This document shows positions 1-7,662 of a DNA stretch of 46,073 nucleotides, one piece after another. Each line of letters starts with the position of its first letter. The first letter of the stretch is position 1. The stretch comes from Ruminococcaceae bacterium AM07-15. GTDB taxonomy: Bacteria; Bacillota; Clostridia; Oscillospirales; Butyricicoccaceae. The notes under the pieces are model-generated. The model saw nothing but the letters and a program-made list of their open reading frames with translations, searched no databases and had not been told where the DNA came from. Where the stretch lies: positions 1 through 46,073 of the forward strand of contig QUDE01000021.1 in the NCBI GenBank assembly GCA_003477405.1, read 5' to 3'. The position numbers and the translations under genes were made by a program.

Positions 1-85
1 TTTTCCCTACTTAGAGGCTTTTTTGTGCTGTCCGCATAATCTGGGGCGGTTCACTGCGGCCCGGCGGCTTTTGACAAACCATTCC

Positions 86-1480
86 CTATTTTTCAGCCAA
101 CAACTGCTGATCTTTTTGGTATTTTTCCAAGGCCCGGCGGCGCCAGGGGCTGAACTTGTAAAACAGGCTCATAAAGGTGGCCCCCACGCACCAACCGATC
201 ACCATGCTGTAATACAAGGCATCGGCGCTATGGAACAGAGAAACCAGCCAATACATCAGCGGGATACGGATCAGACAGAGACAGATCATGGAATTGATCA
301 TGGGAATGATGGTATTTCCCGACCCACGCATCACGCCGGTGAGCAGATCACTGACGGCAATGACCCAATAAAAGGGGCAGAGAATACGCAAAAGATGCAT
401 CCCTTCCCGGAGCAGCTCCGGTTCCGGGGTAAAGAGCATCAACGGGTATTTGCCGAAGAAAAACAGCAGCACCGAAAGTCCGCCGGTGATGGATACCGTC
501 AGCAGCAGCCCCTGACGACAGCCCTTTTCCACCCGTGGGATATCCCCCGCACCGATGTTCTGCCCGGTAAATGTGGTCATGGCCAGCCCCAGACTCATCA
601 AAGGCATGACGCAGAAGGCATCCACTTTCATGGTGACTACATAGGCCGCCATCACATATTGACCAAAGGAATTGATCATGCTCTGCACCAGCATCATTCC
701 AGCAGAAAACGCCGTCTGCTGAATACCCGAGGGCAAACCCAGGCGCACCATCCGCCCCAGCATATGTAGATCCGGATGGATAAAATCCCGGGACAGTCGG
801 GTGTATTCCTCCATATGATGCAGCCGCCAGCCACTGAAAAACACCGAAAGGGTCTGGGCGATCACCGTGGCCCAGGCCACACCGGCGGCGCCCCAGCCGC
901 AGACGATGACAAAGAACAGGTCCAGAATGATGTTGATGATGCTGGCGATCCCCAAGGCCACCAAGGGTGTGCGGCTGTCGCCCAAAGCCCGGAGAATGGA
1001 GGCCACCATGTTATAAAACATCATGGGAGTGACGCCGCAGAAAATCACCCGCAAATAGCTCACCGCCATGGGATACACCTTTTCCGGAACCCGCAAAGCC
1101 CGCAGGATCACCGGGGCCAGGGGCAGACCAATGGCTGTGACCAGAAGTCCCAAGGTCAGTGTGAGAAGCATGGCGGTGTTTACCGCCCGCTGGATATTGC
1201 CGAATACCTTCCCTCCGAAAAACTGGGAGATCAGAATACCGGCGCCCAGACTCATCCCCAAAAACAATCCCACCAGCAGCTGAATCACCGGGCCGCTGGT
1301 GCCCACGGCGGCCAGGGCTTCGCTTCCCACAAAATTGCCCACCACAGCGGCATCCACCGTGTTGTATAGCTGCTGAAGCAAATTTCCCAAAAGCAGCGGC
1401 AGGGCAAAACGCAAAATCTGTTTCCAGGGCGTTCCCTGGGTCATGTCCACCGCTGTACTTCCAACTCTTCCTCTTTTCAT
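86..1480 (-). CDS. MATE family multidrug/Na+ (or H+) antiporter
   Basis: The 464-residue product is an inner-membrane exporter of the MATE (NorM/DinF-like) family, expected to expel cationic drugs or metabolites in exchange for Na+ or H+. It is hydrophobic throughout with about 12 membrane segments in two similar halves. The N-terminal half carries the typical stretch LLQQLYNTVDAAVVGNFVG near residues 36-54, and the length is normal for the family. The start at 1480 has AGGCGG just upstream; Met13 (MTQGTPWK) is an alternative start that resembles many MATE N-termini. The gene stands alone on the minus strand, downstream of the HAD gene. The substrate cannot be read from sequence. Confidence 0.93.
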   Translation of the reverse strand: MKRGRVGSTAVDMTQGTPWKQILRFALPLLLGNLLQQLYNTVDAAVVGNFVGSEALAAVGTSGPVIQLLVGLFLGMSLGAGILISQFFGGKVFGNIQRAVNTAMLLTLTLGLLVTAIGLPLAPVILRALRVPEKVYPMAVSYLRVIFCGVTPMMFYNMVASILRALGDSRTPLVALGIASIINIILDLFFVIVCGWGAAGVAWATVIAQTLSVFFSGWRLHHMEEYTRLSRDFIHPDLHMLGRMVRLGLPSGIQQTAFSAGMMLVQSMINSFGQYVMAAYVVTMKVDAFCVMPLMSLGLAMTTFTGQNIGAGDIPRVEKGCRQGLLLTVSITGGLSVLLFFFGKYPLMLFTPEPELLREGMHLLRILCPFYWVIAVSDLLTGVMRGSGNTIIPMINSMICLCLIRIPLMYWLVSLFHSADALYYSMVIGWCVGATFMSLFYKFSPWRRRALEKYQKDQQLLAEK

Positions 1481-1598
1481 ATTTTCCGCCTACAGGCGGG
1501 TCCCCCCTTTCTGATTGTTCCCCCTTTGGAAACAGTATAGCAGAAAGGGTACGCCGGGGATATCTGCCATCTTCCATAGATTTCATCGGAAAATTTTA

Positions 1599-2321
1599 TC
1601 AAAATGTGCCAGAAACCTCCGATGGAACAAAAATCTGTTCCACCAGCCCACGCAAGGTATCACTGTGATAGTCGGCATCGCAATCGGCTTCCTTGTGCAC
1701 CAGCGCCGCAGGAATGCCGCAGTTCCGCGCTCCTTGGACATCGGCCACCGGGTTGTCTCCCACCATCAGGCACCGGGCTCCCTTGCCGACCTGCTCCAAA
1801 GCCAGGCGGAAGATCTCCGGCCGGGGCTTATCCCAGCCCACCTGCCCGGAAACCACCATATCATCCAGCAAGGGGGTGAGACCCAGCACGGTTGTGATTT
1901 CCTCCAGTTCCGGGTAGTTGTTGGAAAGCAGCACATTCCGGCAGCCTTCTCTGCGGCAATATTCCAGCGCCCAGAAAGTATCCTCAAACAAATGGTATTT
2001 TTCCGGCCGGAGAATCTCGCCCCGCACCCGGGCCGCAGCACTCCGGGCGATCTCTCTTTTCACCCCAGCCTGCTCATAGGCCCGGGCAAATTGCTTTTCC
2101 ATATAGCTCCACCACTCCGCGCCCTGCAAGCGGCAGTAATTCTCTTCCGGTTGATCCCAAGGATAGCAGGTGCGGGTCAGGGGACGCAGCTGATCGAAAC
2201 CGATATTTGTCTCAGGGTCGGCCTGTTTCAAAGCATCACAGATGGAATTGGTCCACAAATGGCGGGAATAGGCCAAAGTGCCGTCAAAATCCCAAAAAAT
2301 CACATCAAATCGCTGGGGCAT
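1599..2321 (-). CDS. HAD superfamily hydrolase (phosphatase-like)
   Basis: A 240-residue cytoplasmic haloacid-dehalogenase-type phosphohydrolase. Motif I is DFDGTLA near residues 10-16 (nucleophile and acid/base Asp), the motif II Ser lies in LLSNNYPE, the motif III Lys in WDKPRPEIF, and motif IV is GDNPVADVQGA. A helical cap follows motif I, as in phosphoglycolate-phosphatase-like members. The start at 2321 is chosen because AAAGGAGG lies about 8 nt upstream. The frame stays open to 2513, but that extension runs through the structured repeat and lacks a ribosome site. The substrate is unknown. Confidence 0.9.
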   Translation of the reverse strand: MPQRFDVIFWDFDGTLAYSRHLWTNSICDALKQADPETNIGFDQLRPLTRTCYPWDQPEENYCRLQGAEWWSYMEKQFARAYEQAGVKREIARSAAARVRGEILRPEKYHLFEDTFWALEYCRREGCRNVLLSNNYPELEEITTVLGLTPLLDDMVVSGQVGWDKPRPEIFRLALEQVGKGARCLMVGDNPVADVQGARNCGIPAALVHKEADCDADYHSDTLRGLVEQIFVPSEVSGTF

Positions 2322-2410
2322 CGCAAAGCCCCTCCTTTCCAGCGCAAAGGCAAATATCCGCTCCAGTATACCATGCCGTCTTTCCCTTCGCAACCTGGCC
2401 TCCCCATAGA

Positions 2411-2437
2411 AAAAGCGCGGAGAGATTCCCCGCGCTT
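2411..2437 (-). terminator. Intrinsic terminator at the end of repeat copy 1
   Basis: Read on minus, AAGCGCGG pairs with CCGCGCTT and a T-run follows. It lies just after the conserved repeat and could end transcription of the element or of the upstream PadR-DUF1700-DUF4097 operon. Confidence 0.75.
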
Positions 2438-2623
2438 GAGCATGCCGAAAAAGTGGCAAAAGCCACTTTTTCGGATTTTTGCAAGGGCCTGCGCGCACGC
2501 CTACGGCGCACACTTGGCCCTTGATCGATGTAAAAACCGCCGCACAGGTCGCCGGTTTTTACAAATTGATGAGGGAGTGGACAAACATTCCCCCCTAATC
2601 AGATAAGTTTTCGGCAAACTGAA
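2411..2623 (-). ncRNA. Structured 213-bp repeat element, copy 1 (candidate small RNA)
   Basis: First of three related elements (others at 13664-13876 and 40909-41122). Read on minus: a 5' box (TTCAGTTTGCCGAAAACTT), then stem A at 2562-2530 (GTAAAAACCG / CGGTTTTTAC, 13-nt loop GCGACCTGTGCGG), stem B at 2523-2482 (CAAGGGCC / GGCCCTTG enclosing an inner hairpin), stem C at 2474-2445 (CCGAAAAAGTGGC / GCCACTTTTTCGG), and a GC-rich terminator at 2437-2411. Stem pairs differ from copies 2 and 3 in a compensatory way. It fills the 336-bp gap between the DUF4097 and HAD genes. Whether it is transcribed is inference; it could also be a mobile repeat. Confidence 0.75.
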
Positions 2624-2657
2624 GTTCAGGAACCTCTCCCAAAATTTTAAGCTATAT

Positions 2658-3626
2658 TCAATCGTCAAATTCCAAATTGATCAGGCCGGTCTGGCTTTGC
2701 AGATGAACGGTGTTATGGCCCTGGCCTCCTGATGTGCTGCCCGGATTTCCATTCACCGCCACGAGACCCTGAGAGGAACAGGTGTAGGTATAATTTTCTT
2801 GGCGTCCATCCACATCCACATTGATGACACCGCTCTGGCTTGTCACTTCCAGCTGCCCCAGCAAGGCTCCTTCCACCGATATGGCACCGCTGACCGCATT
2901 CACCCTGGCCGTACCAATGTTTTCTTCCTCCAGGGAAATGGCTCCCGACTGGGTCTCCAGCAGCAAAGCAGTACACATTTTCACATCCACACTCATGGGA
3001 GCGGTTTGGGTCTGCACCGTGATGCTGGTGGCCAGAATGTCATCCTCCAGCTCCAACGATACTGCTCCGCTGTCGCTTTGGATATTGATCTCTTCCATAG
3101 CACTGTTTCGCGGCATGGTAATGACCACTTTATGTCCGCCCATTTGGGTCAGGTCTCTTTGTTGCTTCACCGTCAGCTCCCTATTGTCCAAAGTGTAGGA
3201 AACAGCATCCACCGTCTCTTCTCCATAACAGGCGATGGCGAACCCGTCTCCCTCCTTCACTTCCACCGGAAGCTGGCGCACATCCACTTTGAGCGATCCA
3301 AACTCCTCCAGTTGCCGCCGGGTAACTTCATCTTCTCCCATCAGGTTCCAATCGTCATCCCCATCGGGGATGCGGCTCATAAAATCTCCTTTGTCCAGGT
3401 CGTCCAAAGCATCCAGCATTTCATCCAGTCCGTCCAGCAGGCCATGACTGGTTCTGCTCCCCTGGGAAAAGCTGATTCCCCAGGGGGTGATCTCCAAAGA
3501 GACCCCCGGCCGGTTCAGGCGCAGGCTGGTCTGGCCGCCCATAGCCGCTCCGGTCGCCGCCATGGCGACGCCCACCACTCCCACACCTACGCAAAGGAGT
3601 ACAAAGTTACGAAAGCCCTTTTTCAT
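2658..3626 (-). CDS. DUF4097 family beta-strand repeat envelope protein
   Basis: The 322-residue product has one N-terminal membrane anchor (about residues 7-28, rich in V, G and A). A long extracytoplasmic part follows, built from short repeated beta strands such as VQTQTAPMSVDV, LLETQSGAISLEEEN and LEVTSQSGVINVDV. This pattern is typical of DUF4097 (adhesin-like) proteins. In Firmicutes such genes usually follow PadR and DUF1700 genes, as here, where its start overlaps the DUF1700 stop by 4 bp (ATGA). The module is thought to respond to envelope stress, but the molecular function is not known. No own promoter is seen; expression should follow the PadR promoter at 4552-4580. Confidence 0.88.
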   Translation of the reverse strand: MKKGFRNFVLLCVGVGVVGVAMAATGAAMGGQTSLRLNRPGVSLEITPWGISFSQGSRTSHGLLDGLDEMLDALDDLDKGDFMSRIPDGDDDWNLMGEDEVTRRQLEEFGSLKVDVRQLPVEVKEGDGFAIACYGEETVDAVSYTLDNRELTVKQQRDLTQMGGHKVVITMPRNSAMEEINIQSDSGAVSLELEDDILATSITVQTQTAPMSVDVKMCTALLLETQSGAISLEEENIGTARVNAVSGAISVEGALLGQLEVTSQSGVINVDVDGRQENYTYTCSSQGLVAVNGNPGSTSGGQGHNTVHLQSQTGLINLEFDD

Positions 3627-4204
3627 TGCCGAACCCTCCTCCGATTCACAAAATCACTGGCCCAGTCGGTGATTTTCCGGAAACAAAAAATACCAAACCG
3701 AACAAAGAGAGCCACGAACAACACACCGAAAGCCAGCAGAGCCAGCCCGCTTCCCAGAAAGTAGAGCACGGTGCCGCTTCCCAGACCACCGGTAAACAGC
3801 GCTGCTCCCATACTAGCCCCACCCATAACAACCACGGCCACGGCAGCCACCAGCAGTCCTCCTACGCACAGCAGTGCGGCCAGAGCCATACAGCACACTA
3901 CCAGCACCCCGGCGGCCATCAGCGGCAGCGCAATGGGAGCGGCACAGATCATGGCAATGGCCGAAATCAGTCCACGGTTCCTTTTCGGTGCGCCTGCAGG
4001 TTCCTGGGCCGGTGCAAAGCCTCCTCCCAGCACTTCCCGGGCTACCTGCTCAGGGCTTCCCAGCTGACGCAGCACCTCCTGCTCCCGTTCCGGGCCAGCG
4101 TCTTCAAAATACTCGGTATAGTAATTCATCACATCCCTCCGGTCCTCCGGAGGCATATCCTGGATCAATGTGCGCAATGTGGTGAGAAATTCATCCTTCG
4201 TCAT
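3623..4204 (-). CDS. DUF1700 family membrane protein
   Basis: A 193-residue protein with a conserved cytoplasmic N-terminus (MTKDEFLTTLRTLIQDMP...YYTEYFEDAG...LGSPEQVARE) diagnostic of DUF1700. About four closely spaced hydrophobic segments follow from residue ~75 on. Family members are encoded beside PadR-type regulators and are predicted membrane proteins with no established activity. The start at 4204 overlaps the end of PadR by 14 bp and its stop overlaps the DUF4097 start, so the three genes are translationally coupled. Longer in-frame starts up to 4363 lie inside PadR and are not needed. Confidence 0.9.
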   Translation of the reverse strand: MTKDEFLTTLRTLIQDMPPEDRRDVMNYYTEYFEDAGPEREQEVLRQLGSPEQVAREVLGGGFAPAQEPAGAPKRNRGLISAIAMICAAPIALPLMAAGVLVVCCMALAALLCVGGLLVAAVAVVVMGGASMGAALFTGGLGSGTVLYFLGSGLALLAFGVLFVALFVRFGIFCFRKITDWASDFVNRRRVRQ

Positions 4205-4520
4205 TCTCGTGTCCCTCCTTGAGCAAGATCGTATCCACCCGGCTCTTATACAGACGCCACTGCTGCCGGTATTCTTCCAGCCTCTCCACGCCTTGGGGGG
4301 TAACCCGGTAATAGCGCCGGTTCCGTCCCTGATAGGGCTGGTCATATGTGTCCAGGCATCCATCCTTCTGCAAGCGGCGAAGCACCGGATACAATGCGGT
4401 TTCCGACACCTCGATCACCTGGCGCACCTGCTGGGTCAGCACATAACCATAAGCGTCCCCCCGGGAGAGCACCGCCAGCACACAGGCGTCCAGTAACGCG
4501 GCCCCCAGCTGAAATGTCAT
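4191..4520 (-). CDS. PadR family transcriptional regulator
   Basis: A 109-residue winged-helix repressor. The N-terminus (FQLGAALLDACVLAVLSRGDAYGYVLTQQV) and the wing region (SETALYPVLRRLQKDG...YRGRNRRYYRVTPQG-like) are classic PadR; the short C-terminal helix mediates dimerisation. It leads the DUF1700-DUF4097 operon and is presumably autoregulatory: a dyad (ATATTAT-N7-ATAATAT) lies within its promoter spacer and -10. The start at 4520 is preceded by AGCAGGTGATTCC; the longer frame to 4604 would run through the promoter. The inducer is unknown. Confidence 0.93.
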   Translation of the reverse strand: MTFQLGAALLDACVLAVLSRGDAYGYVLTQQVRQVIEVSETALYPVLRRLQKDGCLDTYDQPYQGRNRRYYRVTPQGVERLEEYRQQWRLYKSRVDTILLKEGHENDEG

Positions 4521-4551
4521 GGAATCACCTGCTTTCTGTTTTGTTGTCAAT

Positions 4552-4580
4552 ATTATATATCGAATAATATACTTTGTCAA
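4552..4580 (-). promoter_or_regulatory. Promoter with overlapping dyad operator for padR-DUF1700-DUF4097
   Basis: On minus: TTGACA (4580-4575), 17-bp spacer, TATAAT (4557-4552), a perfect consensus. The spacer and -10 contain the inverted repeat ATATTAT-N7-ATAATAT. The 12-mer TATTCGATATAT at 4566-4555 recurs in the promoter of the second PadR gene (42979-42990). Confidence 0.85.
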
Positions 4581-4602
4581 CAAGCATTTCTCCCAGGGCA
4601 GC

Positions 4603-4627
4603 AAAAAACCGCCGGTTTTTCCGGCGG
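4603..4627 (-). terminator. Intrinsic terminator of the glycosyltransferase gene
   Basis: On minus CCGCCGG-AAAAA-CCGGCGG is followed by TTTTTT, 15 bp past the stop codon of the gene ending at 4643. The plus strand also forms a terminator. Confidence 0.88.
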
Positions 4628-4642
4628 CTTTTTGTTTCTGAT

Positions 4643-5779
4643 TTATAATGCAGCATGACCCGGCACTTGCAATGTGGTGATAAACTGGCAGATGTCCTCC
4701 AGAGCATGGGGCTTGGCCACCGTTTCAATGGCCCGACGCATCTCCTCCCGGCGACGGGGGATGCTCAGGAGCAGATTGACCGCTTCATCCAGAGGGAATG
4801 TTTTGGTAGCGCTGACCGCCAGGCCGCAGTTGAGGAGAAATTCCAGGTTCCGCTCTTCGTGCCCGGCGATGGGATTGACCACCACCATAGGCAGCTTTTT
4901 GGCCAGGGCCTCGCTCACCGTCAGGCCACCGGGCTTGCTCACCAGAATGTCGGCAGCATCCATCATCTCCTGCACATTGTCCACAAATCCGTATACATGA
5001 AGATGTTCAAAGCCGTGCTCCTGCCGGTATTTTTCAAACTGCTTCTGCTGCTTTTTGTTTTTGCCGCAGACGATGAGCAGCTGGAAGGAATGACGAAGAT
5101 AAAGCAGCCGCTCCACCTCGCTGGCCGCCAGGCCATAGCCCAGGCCGCCTCCCATCATCAGCACCACATCCCCTTCCGGCAAAAGCCCCAGTTTCTTCCG
5201 GGCCTCTTCTTTGGAAAGGCTTTCATTGAACTTGGGATGCACCGGAATGCCCAAAGGCTTGATCCTCCGTTCGGGAATCCCTCGTTTGACCCCCCGGTAG
5301 GTGAGCACTTCGCTGGCCGTCACCACATAATCCACACAGGACACCGTTTCCCAGTAAGGGTGGATGGTATAATCGGTGACGATGCCCACGATACGGGCCC
5401 GAGTCTTGCCCCGCATTTTCAGCTCATTGGCCAGCTGGGCGGCAAACACATGGGTGCACACGATCACATCGGGATCGTAATCCTCCACCAAACGGGCCAG
5501 CTTATAGGAACACAGCCGATTGACCAGGCTGAAAATGTTCCTCTGGTCCACCTCCACGCCGCCTTCCAGATAATCGTAAACCAGCCGATAGATATCAGGG
5601 GCCACCTTGGTATAAATGGCAGTACTTTTGTCCAGAGTCTCGGAAATAAAGCTGTTGATATATTTATATACATCGATGGTATGGGCACCACCGCCCATCT
5701 GGCGCAGACGGGCCTCGATGGCCATAGCCGTGGCCGTATGCCCCCATCCGGTGGATACCGTCAAAATCAAGGTTTTCAT
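4643..5779 (-). CDS. Processive diacylglycerol glycosyltransferase / MGDG-synthase-like (GT28)
   Basis: A 378-residue peripheral membrane glycosyltransferase predicted to add a sugar from a UDP donor to diacylglycerol, making glycolipids or a lipoteichoic-acid anchor. The N-terminus MKTLILTVSTGWGHTATAMA is the MGDG-synthase-type acceptor domain with its G-x-GH motif. The C-terminal GT-B donor domain shows MMGGGLGYG, then DILVSKPGGLTVSEALA and NPIAGHEERN, typical of MurG/UgtP-type enzymes. The start at 5779 has GGAGAGAGGGG upstream; the frame from 5803 lacks a ribosome site. It is monocistronic, with a promoter at 5812-5840 and terminator at 4603-4627. The sugar specificity is not deducible. 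Confidence 0.88.
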   Translation of the reverse strand: MKTLILTVSTGWGHTATAMAIEARLRQMGGGAHTIDVYKYINSFISETLDKSTAIYTKVAPDIYRLVYDYLEGGVEVDQRNIFSLVNRLCSYKLARLVEDYDPDVIVCTHVFAAQLANELKMRGKTRARIVGIVTDYTIHPYWETVSCVDYVVTASEVLTYRGVKRGIPERRIKPLGIPVHPKFNESLSKEEARKKLGLLPEGDVVLMMGGGLGYGLAASEVERLLYLRHSFQLLIVCGKNKKQQKQFEKYRQEHGFEHLHVYGFVDNVQEMMDAADILVSKPGGLTVSEALAKKLPMVVVNPIAGHEERNLEFLLNCGLAVSATKTFPLDEAVNLLLSIPRRREEMRRAIETVAKPHALEDICQFITTLQVPGHAAL

Positions 5780-5811
5780 GGTTTTCCCCTCTCTCCGTTC
5801 CATTCCAGTTC

Positions 5812-5840
5812 ATTATAGCATTTTCGTATTTTTTTGTATA
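5812..5840 (-). promoter_or_regulatory. Promoter of the glycolipid glycosyltransferase gene
   Basis: On minus: TATACA (5840-5835), 17-bp spacer, TATAAT (5817-5812). The -10 is perfect and the -35 matches 4 of 6. Confidence 0.6.
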
Positions 5841-5911
5841 GGAGAAAGGGGAGATTTTACTTTTCCACCACCTCTATGAAAATTTCTATTTATATTCCAT
5901 GGAAAATGCTA

Positions 5912-5917
5912 TATAAT
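5912..5917 (+). promoter_or_regulatory. murC: Possible -10 box for murC
   Basis: TATAAT on plus at 5912-5917, about 135 bp before murC. No convincing -35 is placed 16-18 bp upstream (TTTATA at best), so this is tentative. Confidence 0.35.
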
Positions 5918-6052
5918 AAAGTGAGGTTTTAAGGCCAGAGTCTGCCCCAAAGCAAAAACGGACTGTTCCAGTCCCTCTCTTTTCTGGCTCGCCTTTTCAT
6001 TTTAAAAAATACTCCATCCCTGCCCAGGGCAGGGTGAATAGGATGAGAACAT

Positions 6053-7435
6053 ATGAACTATCAGCACCTGAAACAACTGATCGAAGAGCACAAAGTCATT
6101 CATCTCTGCGGCATCGGCGGCGTCTCCATGCGGGCCTTGGCCCGTCTTCTTCAGCAGATGGGCGCCACCGTCCAGGGCAGCGACCGGGATCACTCCCCCG
6201 CCGTGGCCATGCTCCGCCGCCAGGATATCACCGTTTACATCGGCCACAGCGCCCAGCAGCTGGGGAATGCCGCTTTGGTCATCCGCACCGCCGCCGTTCC
6301 CGATTCCAACCCGGAAATTGAAGAAGCCCATCGCCGGGGCCTTCCCGTTTTGGAACGGGCCCAGGCCTGGGGCCTTCTGATGCAAGGCTACAACCACGCC
6401 CTTTGCGTGGCCGGTACCCACGGCAAAACTTCCACCACCTCCATGCTCACCGAGGTGCTCCTTTGCGCACATATGGACCCCACCGTCATGGTGGGCGGCG
6501 AGCTGCCCATGATCGGCGGCAGCCTGCGCATCGGCGCCAAGGATCTGTTTGTGGCTGAGGCCTGTGAATACCGGAACTCTTTTCTGAGTTTTCTGCCCAC
6601 CATCGCCATTTTGCTGAACATTGAACGGGATCATCTGGACTTTTTCAGCAGCACCGATGATATCATCCACAGCTTCCACCGCTTTGCCTGTCTGGTGCCG
6701 GAGAAGGAAGGTCTGGTGGTGGCCAACGGCGAAGATCCCCATGTGGAAAAAGCCGTAACCGGTTGCAATCGGCGGATCATCCGCTTTGGTCTGGAACCCC
6801 GCTGGGATGTATATCCCCAGAATGTGGAAGTGAACCTGGGGTATTATTCCTTTGATATCATTTGCTTTGGAGAATTTTACTGCCGGGCCACCCTTCAGGT
6901 GCCTGGAGAACACAACATGAAAAACGCCCTGGCTGCCGCCGCGGCCTGCCATGCCCTGGGCGTTTCCGGCAAAGCCTTTGCCGCCGGTTTGGGCGGCTAT
7001 ACCGGCGTTGGCCGGCGCTTTGAGCGGAAAGGCACCTTCCAGGGGGCTGTAATCTATGACGATTACGCCCACCATCCTGACGAGATCATCGCCACATTGA
7101 AAACGGCCAAAAGCATGGGCTATGATCGGGTGATCTGTGTATTCCAGCCCCACACCTATTCCCGTACCCAATCCCTGTTTGAAGAGTTCGCCAAGGCCCT
7201 TTCCTATGCGGACATCGCCGTGCTCACTGAGATCTATGCCGCCCGGGAGACCAATGTGAACCATATCTCCTCCAAGAGCCTGGCCGATCGGATTCCCGGC
7301 GCCGTTTTCACCCCCACCCTTCCCGAAGCTGCGGAATTCATCCGCCGGCAGGCCCGCCCGGGGGATCTGATCTTCACCATGGGCGCAGGAGACATTTACA
7401 AGCTCTTCGATATGCTTCCCCATGAAGAAGTTTGA
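6053..7435 (+). CDS. murC: UDP-N-acetylmuramate--L-alanine ligase MurC
   Basis: A 460-residue cytoplasmic Mur ligase that joins L-Ala to UDP-MurNAc with ATP, the first peptide step of peptidoglycan synthesis. The N-terminal UDP-binding fold carries HLCGIGGVSMRALARLL (residues ~16-32). The central P-loop is AGTHGKTSTTSM (~residues 120-131). The metal/ATP region includes EACEYRNSFLSF and NIERDHLDFF, and the C-terminal domain has YDDYAHHPDEI and FQPHTYSRT. These are the MurC signatures and the length is normal. The start at 6053 is preceded by AGGATGAG. It stands alone on plus, away from any dcw cluster. Confidence 0.97.
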   Translation: MNYQHLKQLIEEHKVIHLCGIGGVSMRALARLLQQMGATVQGSDRDHSPAVAMLRRQDITVYIGHSAQQLGNAALVIRTAAVPDSNPEIEEAHRRGLPVLERAQAWGLLMQGYNHALCVAGTHGKTSTTSMLTEVLLCAHMDPTVMVGGELPMIGGSLRIGAKDLFVAEACEYRNSFLSFLPTIAILLNIERDHLDFFSSTDDIIHSFHRFACLVPEKEGLVVANGEDPHVEKAVTGCNRRIIRFGLEPRWDVYPQNVEVNLGYYSFDIICFGEFYCRATLQVPGEHNMKNALAAAAACHALGVSGKAFAAGLGGYTGVGRRFERKGTFQGAVIYDDYAHHPDEIIATLKTAKSMGYDRVICVFQPHTYSRTQSLFEEFAKALSYADIAVLTEIYAARETNVNHISSKSLADRIPGAVFTPTLPEAAEFIRRQARPGDLIFTMGAGDIYKLFDMLPHEEV

Positions 7436-7619
7436 TTGTTCAAATATTATTTAAAAAAAGTGTATGCTCTCTTTACATTTGCCCATTAAAATAAAAACTG
7501 TGATCGGGAGGAAGAGAATTGAAACCCCCGCGGGATCCCCCCTCCCGCTTCACTCCCTCTTTTCCCTTTCATCTCTCTTTTCTGTTTCTCATATTGTTTC
7601 ACTGGCCCCGAAAGGGCCG

Positions 7620-7656
7620 AAAAAAAGATCCGGATGACGGCCGGATCTTTTTTTTG
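7620..7656 (-). terminator. Intrinsic terminator of the GT39-GtrA-GT2 operon
   Basis: GATCCGG (7628-7634) pairs with CCGGATC (7642-7648), flanked by A-runs and T-runs on both sides, so it can work for either strand. It lies directly after the GT2 stop (7663) and may also stop murC transcripts. Confidence 0.85.
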
Positions 7657-7662
7657 CATTTT

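Noticed and set aside
2322..2513. N-terminal extension of the HAD protein
   Set aside because: It would encode the structured repeat (CKNPKKW-like residues) and lacks a ribosome site; AAAGGAGG supports the start at 2321.
2411..2623. Repeat family as an IS-derived MITE
   Set aside because: No terminal inverted repeats or clear target duplications at the element ends. The compensated stems and terminators fit an RNA better, although mobility cannot be excluded.
7510..7530. Shared 15-mer AGAATTGAAACCCCC at ~7515 and ~28408
   Set aside because: A single short match in 46 kb is near chance expectation, and no shared structure surrounds the two sites.
7519..7660. Possible small peptide gene after GGAGGAAGAGA at ~7507
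   Set aside because: The TTG start leads into the terminator and then antisense of the GT2 gene; no plausible short product or stop before the terminator.
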